Shown one piece after another: positions 22,545 to 35,000 of a DNA stretch of 64,000 bases. A program made the position numbers and the translations under genes. The stretch is taken from contig CP137668.1 in NCBI GenBank assembly GCA_037976565.1, positions 18,807,714 to 18,871,713 of the forward strand, written 5' to 3'. The first letter of the stretch is position 1. Each line of letters starts with the position of its first letter. The stretch is from Mesocentrotus franciscanus. Taxonomy: Eukaryota > Echinodermata > Echinoidea > Camarodonta > Strongylocentrotidae. The notes below the pieces were generated by a model that was not told where the DNA came from, made no database searches, and was given only the letters and a program-made list of their open reading frames with translations.

Positions 22545-25500
22545 ACTAAAGTTGAACAACTTTTATTACATTCTTGTACTGTGTGTATAACAAGACTGTC
22601 ATATTTCCATTCAAACATGCACAACATGTGATACCTAACGTTTCTTCGGATGTAGAACTAATATTTCTCCATGGCAATAGCTACAATGCAATCATTTTAG
22701 TTGAATATTATTTAAACATATACAATTAAGCAGAATAATTTTTGTCTTTCAGCTTGTAATGCAACATAAAAGTTCACATCATACCAGAATTCTTTTGAAG
22801 TGATAATTGTCATACAGGATTATGACTTTTCAGGCCATGTTGGTGAAATATATAATACTCCATAAGAATGATCATTCAGAATCTTTGAGAATCATATATT
22901 GCGTACTGTCAAATTTATTCTAATTACCAATCGAGTTGGCTACATTTGGCAATTAAAGACTCAAATTTTTAAAATATTCTTTAATCAATTTTTTCTTCAA
23001 ATTCATGTTGTATTTCTGTTTAGTATGGGAGGCATAACCGTGAGGCAATTATCATGATCTAAGCCAAGACTTACTGTTATGAGAATTAGAATAATGAGAT
23101 TTCATGATCAATTTTCTATGTTGTCCAAATTCTGTTTTGTAAGATTCATGGCATGGTGAGACCTATATATGCTATGGAAAAAAACAACGATATTCCAAGT
23201 TTACAAAGACTCTGACAAGTTCTTCGTACTGTACATCCAAACACACATATATTACAAAATACAAGAATGTACAGACATATATATACCACTACAATACTCA
23301 TGCAGAAGCAAATAACATATTGAAAAATATTCATATTTATATATAATATATATATACTGTCTCTATATTTATTAACTAAGAAATGTCCTACTCTTGTTAA
23401 TGTGTCCAGTGGACCTACAGTTATGAAATAGTTCAATTTTTCTATGATGGACAATTTGTAGCTAAAAAGGAATTTAATAATGGCAGTTTTGTTCTTGATA
23501 TTATATTGGACAGGATGGCGGCATTTGGCCATTTGAGAGCAAGAATATCATTTAATCTTCCACTTTGTTAGGAAACTTATACTTTCTAAAAGAGATACAA
23601 TCACTTTCAAAAGCATACCTGGTACTTGTTTAAGGTCTAAATAATGCATATTTTGTACAGATATCAAGCTCAACCATAATAGCCGATATCACTGATGTCA
23701 GATATTAATTTTGCAAAATAGATAAAGAGAGAATATGACAAAATCCTAATTAATTTCTCAGTGGGTAGCCAACTGCATATTGTGTTTTAGAAATTGAATG
23801 GAGAGAAATCTGCCAATTTGAATTTAAAAAATGATTTTAAAAAGCTTCTCACCATTTTAACACCAGTTTAAAAATTTAGTAAGTTCAATATTACTGAATA
23901 CTTTGAAGGTTTTCCATCAGAGTTCATAATTATGAATTGTATACCATACCATGGCTGAATAGTTTTGTTTGATAATGGATACTTATGATAATAAGAGACA
24001 AGTAGGGGGTTTTGTAGCAGTAAAATATAAATGACATTGACAAATGCATAATGCACTACCATGAATACATATGCAGCTAAAAACTTTGTATTTTTGTACA
24101 TTAAGTTTTTAATAAATATAAGATATAAGAAGAGAGATAGAGAAAACACGCAGATAAATTATTCACAAATAAATTGCTCAAAACAACTTGGCACTTGGGA
24201 GCTCATAAATACAACATACAAAAGAAACATTGATTTTTTCCTTCATTTCATTCATAAACCATAAAATGAGTTGTAAATATTACATGTTTATACTTGAAGG
24301 AAAAAACAAAGCACATAATACAAAATTCATCAATTAATACAAAATCGATAACCAATAATTTACCTAAAAATATGTGATGCAAACAACTTGCAATTTTATT
24401 TTTTTTGTATTTTGAAAAATAGTTTTTATTTTATTATTTTCTTGAAAATGCAAAACTAACTGACTAAAAATGAATACACAAACAAAATATTCCAATTTGT
24501 GTCAATATATTTTTGGTATCATTTTGAAATCAAAATTTAAAAATTTCAAACAATCCATGTATGAAGGTATTTTGATCAGTGTTGCTTTGATAAAGTTCAT
24601 TGACCCCATCTGTGAACTCCCAAATTACTTTTGCTATGATTTTCTGTATGAATACAAAACATTTCAATGAATCCGATTGTATGACAGTGTTTTCAAGTAC
24701 ATATGAAACATATATATAGTCAAATCATTTCTCTTATGTTTTCTTCAGTTATAAGAACAAAATCAAAACAATGCCATGCATTTTTTTTAAAGTACAGCAA
24801 GAAAACATCCTATAGTAGAACAATCTCATATAAAATTACATTGATATAGAATCATGCAATATTTTTTTTTGTGGAGGGGTTATACTTACAGGTCAAAATT
24901 TCTATATTTTTTATGAAATGAAAAAGAAAATCCACTCCTAAAAAAACCACTAGAATATACATAGCCTCTTTAACTGCCTCATACAACTATACTTCACGGT
25001 TGATTTACTTGCTTTCTTGGTACTTGTTACTTTTGTTTCAAACAGTTCAACATTTATAGAAAAAGTTGACAGGCAAAAACATACAACAGAGTCTATAGGC
25101 CTGGCCCCACAAGACCTTGAGCGGTCTCTATAGACAGGTTTCACTGTACCTGTGTTAAGAAGAGTACATACATACTACATGTACTCAAAGGGGCTGTATA
25201 TACTGCAGAGAGATATTGCATGAATGGCATATCCTTGGGATCAGGCTCTGTAGTTTGTCCAATCTGAGTTTCATACTGTTCAAATATGATTCATTGTTGA
25301 AAGGCTAGATAACAATGGCTAACGTGAACATCGACAAGTCTATCCACAGATGACATCATCAACATAGACATATTCCTCTTCAAATTCATCACTCATTGAC
25401 ACAAAAATAATGAAAATTCTCTTCAATTATCCTAGAAAATACTTGCGATACTATCAATAAATACTAAGATGAATTTTCATCGATTGTAAATTTCATAAAA

Positions 25501-25929
25501 ACTGTACAGATTTGAGAGCATGAAAAAATGTGCTTCAAATTTATTTCATTTACAGAATCAAGGCAATTGAATTCATTCCATATCAAATCTCAAAGTCATT
25601 AAAATTCTTTCACTTGTTTGTGCTCCTTTAAAAGGTGCCAAATATTGTTAAAAGCATGATAAAACATCCTTTGCTCACGATGCTGCATGATTATTTCAAA
25701 ATTTAGAACTGCTGACCTTTCTGATCGACATATTCATTTTTCATTTGATGAAATCGATTGTAAAGCTTTTTAAAAATAAGATGATATACAGCATGCTATG
25801 AGACCCAATTCATGCATGCATTGCATTGACTGGCTCCCTCTATAGTCCATTATTACAGAAGCAGAATTTATCAGCACCAATCTCTATGCAGGAAGTCCTC
25901 CTCTTTGCGCCCCTTTCCTCCTTGTCTGC
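22545..25929 (-). other. tns: Probable 3' untranslated region of tensin
   Basis: Downstream of the stop, about 3.4 kb of AT-rich sequence lacks the MITE, LINE and microsatellite content that fills the rest of the window, as expected of a long 3' UTR. Several AATAAA words occur on the minus strand (for example near 24400, 24430 and 25550), so shorter forms are possible. The small open frames inside it on both strands look random. The lower limit is an inference from the signal at 22561-22567. Confidence 0.45.
22561..22567 (-). promoter_or_regulatory. Candidate polyadenylation signal of tensin
   Basis: AATAAAA on the minus strand is followed 20-45 bases downstream by a GU/U-rich stretch (TTCTTTGTGTCACTTCTCTT). 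It lies immediately before the CAT-rich satellite begins. Other AATAAA words lie closer to the stop codon, so this is the most distal rather than the only candidate. Confidence 0.35.
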
Positions 25930-26089
25930 TCAAGGCGTCTTGACCGATGTTTTGGAGGAGGAGCCTAGCATCACCTTGGTAACGAAGCTAACGATGGCAG
26001 AGGCGGGTTGTTCGACCTCCCAATCGGCGAAGAGATGGCACTGGTTGTCTGTCAGGCTGCCTGGTTTACGGGCAACGAATCCAAAGATT
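25930..26089 (-). CDS. tns: Tensin terminal exon: end of PTB and stop
   Basis: The exon enters in phase 2 and encodes [20 protein letters not shown], then [20 protein letters not shown] and [12 protein letters not shown], ending in TGA at 25932-25930. FGFVARK.GS..DN.CHLFA and QPA.AIV.FV.KVML are the conserved PTB end. The acceptor is TTTTTGTTCTGCAG. The tail after KVML is serine/threonine- and lysine-rich. Confidence 0.97.
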
Positions 26090-29000
26090 CTGCAGAACAA
26101 AAACAAAGAGAAAGGGGGTGGTGATTAAAAACTTCAATACCTCCCACAACTCTTGGGATAAAAATATTCTACAAAATAACTTCTTCAGATGAGCATAACA
26201 ATAACAAAAGGCAAGCGTTGATTCCTACACAGCTATAAACTCAAATCATACTTGGGATAAAAATATTGAGTTCTGGTAATTCTAGGTAATAAAGGAAAAT
26301 AAATTCTCACAGATCCAAACAATACTTCCAATGAATGTTCAACACTATGTATAACAGAAATCTGCCAACTGATTATGGCTAAAAATTTATAATAACTGGG
26401 TAAAGAGAAAAGAGAAGAGCTATTTGTCTAGACTTATGTGCATATCATACTGTCTTGTATGAGTTGTGGTTTTCAGTAAATGTGATTTCCATCACATTTT
26501 AATAACTGGTTTATCATTTGCAGATCTAGTAAACCTATTCACTGCATAAAAAACACTGTAAGGTAGGTCAGGCTCTCTCAAAAATTCCATTTCATTTCCC
26601 AAGATTGGCTCTAAAAGATATATGTTAGGTAGATCTTTGCAAAGGAATGCTCTCTGATAATAATTTGCACAAGCACAATGCACAAGAAAATATTAATATA
26701 ACATTTTATTTAACAAAAATACTTACTTTGCTTCGGCAACTTCTTGGCCTTCTTTCCTTGGATATCTACAACAAAACAAACAATAATTGGAGATGTTGAA
26801 ATAACTAACAATGACTAAATTGAAAATAATTGAAAAAAAGCACTTTAGAAGCTACTGAATTAAAAAATTAACACTAAATACTATTAATAAATGCGAATGT
26901 AACAATAAATAAGACAAAAATAACATGACAAGACATCAAGATTTATACTACAAATCAAGGTGGGAAAAATGCATCACCGAAGATGTAGATAACTGTTGGT
27001 GCATACCATCATGAGTAGCACACAAGCTACAAATTGATTAAGAGAATTCTGTCTAGACAGTTTCCAAATTAAGATACAACATTAAGAATGCCAGTCTCTC
27101 TACAGGCAATGCCATGGAAAATCAAACTGCAGCAGCCTTGATCAAGAATGACCTGCATAGCATTCTAAAAGATGATTATCAGTCAATTTTAAAGTCATTA
27201 AATATTTGCAAACTTGTTACTTTAAAAACATGTGGGATAGTGAAATCACTGAGTTTCTAGACCCCTAATGTAAATGAAAATTCCAAGAGTTTTGAATGAC
27301 TTACTTTCTTGCAAGTGGGTCCATTCCACAGAATAGGATAGACTTGACAGGGTAGTGCTTTCTGAAGAATAACCTGTACAACAGAAAAAAAGACAACAAG
27401 TTCATTAAAACACATTCTTAGATAAATCGTATTCTCTGTAACTTGTGTAATTCCTTTCCTTGCAGAGGAGAATAAAAACATTAGGATGACTAGAAGATAA
27501 GAGATTTAAAATAGCATTGAAAATAGAATATCAATTTACGCATTCAAAGTAGGCTACCTGGGAAGCAGAGTAGAATGGGTTTTCAAATCTTTTTAGCAAT
27601 TATAAGATATTTTTTCATACTGTCTGAATATTGTGTAAACCAATTGACATAAGCACCCTCTATTTATCTTGGTGACCTGCAATCTGCTCGAGTAACCACT
27701 GATCCAGACTTTACTTCATCAAAGTTATATGGTTCAGGTCGCAATTTGGTTTTATGTTAGGGTTAGGTTTAAAGGGTTAAAGTTAGATACTGATATAGTG
27801 TTTATCCAAGAATGTGTTTAGTGCAGGATATTGACAGACACTTAAAAATGTGTTGTAGAACTATTCTCTTTTCTTGCAGAGAAGATAAGATGATGAGAAG
27901 ACTTACTTTCTCTGTGTATCTGTGAGTGTGATGCCCTTTGACGACACCTTGAAGTGGACGACGACGGCCTCAGGTTTCTTCTTGGCAGTCAACGTCTTAG
28001 TCAAGCCTTCCCTTACAGATTCTGTTCCAGTCAACGACTCCATGTCCACACTGTCGATGTACAACACTTTGCATGCTGGGAAGGGAAAGGAAAATTAATG
28101 AATGTGAATATATTCAAGTTTAATGAAGATAGAAAAAAGTGTTGATCAAAAGACAACAGCAGCGTTTGTTAACTTTGCAAGGGGTACCTTTCTTGATTCT
28201 GGGGGAAAGAAGGGCTTCTGAACCCCACCATCCTCCCGTTCTACCGTCCAGTCAACTTTCCTCTATATTTTCCATCATCTCTTTATCAGTTACCCTTATT
28301 TTCATCTTTTAACACCCTTTAAGGTCCATATCACTAATAAAGACATTTCAATATCCTATGACCTCAACCGATTGATTAATTTCGTCACCATCATTTCAGA
28401 GTTTGTTGGACAACCACAAATTCAGCTTCCCGGTACTTAACATGTTGGCTTAGAATTCCATTAAAGACAGGAAAATCTGCCCAGCTGAAGCTTAATGGAA
28501 TTTGTTCCACATGCTGCTTTCTTGATACACAATAAATCAATAGAGGTCATAAAAAATTGACCTTGTAATGGTTATATTGTTGAACCTGTATGAAAATTTG
28601 TTGATTGTACTATTCTTTAGTTTCAGTGGTAGAGTTCCTTTCAGGTTTAAATGAAAAGTGCCAGGAATATCAAAACAATGTGTCAATTTCCTGAAAGTTT
28701 GACCTCTATATTAATCAAAATTCTTTATTACATAAATCTTAAACAACAATTAATCAACACAAACTATGCATAGATGTGACAGGACGAATTACATGATCAT
28801 TATTGGGTTGCAGCAGTATTATGCTTCATAGCATTTTGAGCACACATTGCAACCTGTTTTATTTTCGGTGACTTCATTATTTTCAACCTGACCAAATATT
28901 GGCAACAGCAATCGCTGGCAAGAGTTCAATAAACTTATATGTTAGTGACTGTTCCATTGATCATACCTGCTCCCTGGTGTAATAATGATGCTGCTGACTT

Positions 29001-32000
29001 GGGATCCAGAGTTGAGTCAGTAGCATCAGCGCCTGTTGAATCTGTATTCAGAGGGAGTGAGGCAAAGAGAAAGAATAGCTCAAATTATATTACTCTGAAT
29101 AAAGTATTTTGATCTACTAGTTCATATTTGAAAAAAAGAAAATGTCATGTGTCTTTGTGTGCTAGCTCCATTTACTAAATGTATTTAAGCTGAAATATAT
29201 TGTATCTTGAAAATTTTGGTTATAAATAAAATGAATGAATGTATGAAAGAAATATTGAAGGTATACCGGTATACAAATATACAAGAAATATACATGGCAA
29301 GAACTGAAACGATGGATTGTTCTATTTAGAGCCAATAATAAAATAGCTTTTCTTTTTCCTACAAGTCCTGTATTTTTATTAGACTTGCAAAAATTGGGTA
29401 GTGTAGGTTTGCATCATTTTGTATAATAAATAGTCATAAAATATTTCTGTCAACAATGACAAAACAGTGCTTCAGCTGCAGATAACTGATGAGTTATAAA
29501 TGTGAGTGCCCACGGCACACAGTGTTTATCTTCAAGAATCTTCCTGTATGAAAAGAAATTAGCCAATCAGATTCCCAATCTCTAGCCAGTGGTTAATAGG
29601 GTTGTTTATGAGAAAAGGAATATAACGAAGGAAGGATGAAGATATTAGGAATGATACTGACAGCTAAAGGTAAAAAACCACATAACTTTCTAAAATTATC
29701 CCATGAAAAGTCAGCTACCCTAAGGGAAGTTTGCTTATCGGTTACCTAATCTTAATCAGGGTCAAACACTTTGAGCAATGTTGGCTTTGGTACAGGTAGA
29801 GAAAATGAACGCGAGAGGAAGTATAAGACATCGGGGGACACTTTGGAGGGAAGTGCATGAACTTTGCTAATTTTATCAACACAGCTCATAAACTTTATGA
29901 CATTATTAAATAATGTATGGATGAATGCCAAAAAACAAAGGCAACTTTGACTTGTGAAGGGGTATATACTGGTGATGCTACGCAAAAATGTGGTAAAAAT
30001 ATGAACTTGAGTTGAAAAGATGATCAATTTTGAAATTGACACGAAAGAAATGATAAATATGTTTGAACATTTGTGTTTGTGATAGGCATGATACAAAAAT
30101 GTGTTACATATATGGACAAGTTGCGTTGAAGAAGATGTATAATTTTGAAATTGACATGAAAGAAATGATAAATATAATTGAATATTTGTGTTTGTGATAT
30201 GAAGGCATGAAACAAACTCTCTCTCTCTCTATATATATATATATATCTACATTGACATATCGCATTTAAAACTTGTAGATGAATACGATTTCAAATAATG
30301 CACCTTCTAGATTTGATATGCTTTCACAGTAACCCCAACATTTTTTGTATATTCACAGATACCCTACCACTTGTTCCTATCAATCCGTGGATTGTTTGAT
30401 ACATCACATGCTGCTGTTTGCGGCTCATTCTTGGCAGGTTGATGGCAAATTTCAGCCACAAAATTGTTGCAAGTCATGAAATTACATGTACTTTGAACTA
30501 CGAACACAAAAATTCAAATCATAATGACATTTTTTGTTTTGATGTGATTCATCATGTGGTTTGTTGTTCAGCAAACACTAATGTGGAAAACAGCAATTTT
30601 TTAACAATTTCAACAAGATTTGTCTTTATTTTTTAAACAACATTTAACATCTAGCAAGTTACATATTAGTCAAGAAACATGTAGTTTAGTAACCGGACAG
30701 TTTACACACAGAGGACACCAAGAATAAATCTTATATACAGGTTTATTAATGCATCCCCACATCACATGGAAAGATTCACTGCAGGAAAATAAAAGAATTA
30801 CAAAGTATTATATATTAAACTTTTTTAGGAAGTTTTTATAATCAAATACCAAATATTGGCTCGGAATGGTGTAAAATTTCCCACGGTTGATTTGAAAGAG
30901 AAATGGCAAATGATTTTGTTTGTGAGGATAACAACACTTGTACAGATAGTCATGCCTGATTTCTTTTTCTAAATAAAGGTTTGAATTTGAGTGTTTTAAA
31001 CCAAGTAAACACCACTAAATGCTACCAGAAACACTAAAAGGATGATTTTGACCGCACAGATAGCTAGTAGCTTGGAAACATTTACGGAACAATTATTATG
31101 GCAGGTTGAATCTCTTTGACATTGTTTACCACAAGTCTGGAATGTTTGCGTGAGTGAAAATTTACAAATATAGCTTTTGGAGAGAATTTATAAAATAAGT
31201 TCTGCACGATCGCTCATCTTTTCTGTACGATATGACAAGATCCATTGAGGCACATCCCCCAAAACATTACCTCAATCAGCCATACTGTTGTATTTGACTG
31301 GTGTTATTTCTCAACGTTGAATTCATGGTTAATCCATAGAAAAACACTGCTCAATGCATGCATCAGAATTCACAGTTAATATCACACGAGGGGGGAATAC
31401 CACACATTATTTTCAGCGAAATACCAGGCACAATTAAGTGCGCTTTGTAGAAAGAAAGTTTAAAAGAGATTAAAGTAAAAACTTACAACATTCAGAAAAT
31501 GAACAGAAATTAAGTCTACAGATCAACTAATTCCTTACATCTTGATTCATTTCGATAAAGAGCATATATATTTTGATTGTTTCGTTTTTACCACTTTTCT
31601 TGTTTTGTAGACATTATTTGCTCAACTCTTGATTTAAAAAAAAGAACTACAAAATGCCATTTTTTTGCATCCCCCTTGCCCAAAACTAATTTTCATGAGC
31701 ATGCAGTTTTCATTAGCATCTTACTAAAACCACATTTGACCTAACAAAGCTTTTTCCAATTCGACCACTAAACATTTCCCCAATGAATATATCGCTCAGC
31801 CTTAAGAAACAATTCAAACTGTCAAAAAGTTATTCCAAGCCAAGTTTGAGCTTAAAATTATGTTCGCCAAATGAAAAACTGCATGTCAGCACTAAAATAT
31901 TGAGTTAGTCTCCTCTGTAAAACCAGGATGAAATATGGCAAATTCACCATTCTAAAAGCCAATAATCTCTGGCGCCTCCCATATACGATTTACAACTTCA

Positions 32001-35000
32001 TCGTTCACCCTACAAAATCCTAGGATTATTGCAAAATTGTGATTTATTTCTCATCTGACAGCCAAGCTACGGGATCGTACAAGATTGAGCGGATTATGCA
32101 CAATGACAATCAAAATATGGAACAATGGAACCAAAATATCTGCGGACTTGGGACACGCGAACTGGAACTAGGCAAATAAAGAAATGTTGAAAACCGGAAA
32201 TGTGTTGCTGATAACGTCACGTTCAAGTCAAGTCCTGTATTCAAGGATTTTCATCATGATATTTCTCATAAATTTGTGAAAAAGATTGAATTTCTGAATT
32301 TCTTAAGAAGGAATAATCCTTTACTGTTAAAAATGGGTGTATCTAGATCTAGCATGGCTTTCTCTAAGGTGGTTAATTTTCTCGAATGATTTACAAAAAG
32401 CTTGAACCTGTCCAGCAAATTGGCATCATTTAAAACACCTTCTCAGTCTCTAACTGCACTTTATAGTACTTGAAACAATGCAGTTAAACTAAGATTTCAA
32501 TATGATTTTGCCAATTGGCATCTCAAACATCTTCAAATATATACTACCTATACTGCGACTCTGCAAGTGAAAAAAACATCTTTGAACCCCAGTATCGGTT
32601 TTCATTCATTTATTGTAAAGCTGCCAACTTTAATAGGACTTGAAACTTCAAATATAACATTATAAACAGCTTGTGATATGCATGTATATTAATGTTCCTG
32701 GAAGTTTGAAACCAATGAATGCTTCTGCTACCTTTGATGTATCTTAAGCCATGACCACACAATAAATATCCTGGTTGAAATCAAGGTTTTTTTTCACCAA
32801 AAAAATATCAATCGCTGCAGTCCTTGGATTAATGCTAAGTCAAATATATAAGTTGGCAGAACAATTCTGTAGCTGCTTTCACTTTGTTTGTGGTTAATTT
32901 CACAATATTTGTTTAATAACTGCACAATTAACCATCGGATAATAGATCCTTTTCAATACTTGTAGTTCTTGCTACATATACATAAATCCTGATAGTTTTT
33001 GCTTGCTCTCCTTAAGCATTATGAATCTTACATGTAGCTATTTGATGATTTGTTTGATTTGCTTTCAAATTGCATTTGTTAGTATATCCTGGTCACCATA
33101 AAAAGTTAATGATTATAATAAAAGTTGACAGATGGGGAGTTTCTCATATTAAATGCACTCCATATGTTAGAGTTACATCACCACTGTTATCCACAGTTTC
33201 GTCAGATCCGAAATAAGAAACCCAGAAAGAATGACATATGATTGCCAAAATTTGAATTTGGTTAATATATAATCAATTACTTACAATCAATAGATGCCGA
33301 AGAGTTTTTATCACCTAGAATGTAACAACAGGCAAATAATATGTAAAATTAATTATGATCCGTGGTAGTGAGAAGAATCATCTATTATTTTCCATAAATT
33401 TCTCTTAAATGACAAATTTTGATATAGGATATTTGCAAGTAAGACAACTTAATGAGAATAGTAAGAATAACATTTTTTTAAATGTTGAAATGGGGGTAAA
33501 GTAATATCATTCTAAATAAATACTAAATTGTTTCTTTTCCAAAATAGCAACTCAAAATGACACAAAGGTCAATCAGAGCTCTTATGTTCACTTAAAGTTT
33601 GAAAAAAGTTAATATTACCAGTACAGTCATGGCTGGGATATGAACCCTGCCTATCTGAACCATAGTCTCGGGCTCCGTCTGTTGCCATTGATTCAAATCG
33701 ATCACAACTTGCAATCGATCTCACCTCTGCACTAAAACGATAGGGTTTGTAACTTTGTGATTGATTGGAGGACTTGCAATCACTCCAGAGCAATAGGCCA
33801 TTTTCGTAATGTTACCAAATTTGATGCATACGTCTTTGTAAAGTGCCTCATATGAATTATTTAATTCACCTGCTGCATACCGTACATCAGTTGTTGCTTG
33901 ATAGGACAAACATTATGGATTGCCCTACCTAGCAACAACTAATGTATGTAATTCACATTCAGACTTTTGAGATACAATTATTCATTACAGGTGAATGAAA
34001 TAATTTGTATCACACTTCACAAAGCCGTTTGCATTAAATTTAGTTATATTACAAAAATGGAGTATTGCAACTCTTCATAAGACAGTGCCCTGGTGTCTGT
34101 AAGAAGTCACTGCTTATCCACAAGACCATGACACCTCTACACTAGACTTGGAATGGTATTAAAGTGTGTGTGTGTGTGGGGTGGGGTGGGGTGGGGTGGG
34201 AGGGGGTTTGAGAGGAGAAGAAACTTACCCATATCTGGTAGGACGAGCTTGATGGGTAAGGCTAACTGAGTCAGGGTGTGCTGGTAGATGAGTGCTGATA
34301 AGCTACTAAAGACAGGCTCATTGACGCATCCCTTCAGTCGCACCCCTCTGGCGTTAGGCTCAATCAAGAAATGCCTCACCAATTCACTCTGTGGATCGCC
34401 ACCTATGGAAAGGGAGAGAGAGAGAGAGAGATGGAGGAGGAAATAAAAGAAATTATCAATAATAATCTATGGAAAACAAACCCCAAACAAAACAAATTGT
34501 ATCCAATAGATTACTATCTTTCTGGCTTTTAATCGGCAGAAAAGATGTTGTTAAATCATCAACACAACAAAAATTAAATTACAAATAAAATATTGTAAGA
34601 TGAGTTAAGGCTGTAAGACATGCAAGAACAATGAGAAAAGGAAAGAAATAGAAAGATGACAAGAGAGAGAGAGAGAGAGAGAGATAGAGAGAGAGAAATA
34701 TAAAGAAAGATGACAAGAGAGAGAGAGAGAGAGAGAGAGATAGAATGAGCACTCAATCTCCCTATCACAATCAAGCCTCCTAGGGACTGATGGAGAGTGC
34801 AAAATCAACATCATGTTGAGGTTTACCAGGATGGTGCAAAAAATAACTCCTAGGTGCGAGCTGGACCAATTTCCTGTATGAATGCAGAGCGTGTATGCGA
34901 GCATGGTAATGGTTAACCACACCAATATGAGATAGAGAAGCAGCTGGTCGAGAGCTTATTCATAGGTTGTGTTGGTGCGATCCAGACCGATCTAGCTCGG

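Noticed and set aside
25826..26128. 100-codon plus frame
   Set aside because: It is the antisense shadow of the tensin terminal exon, which has clear PTB homology.
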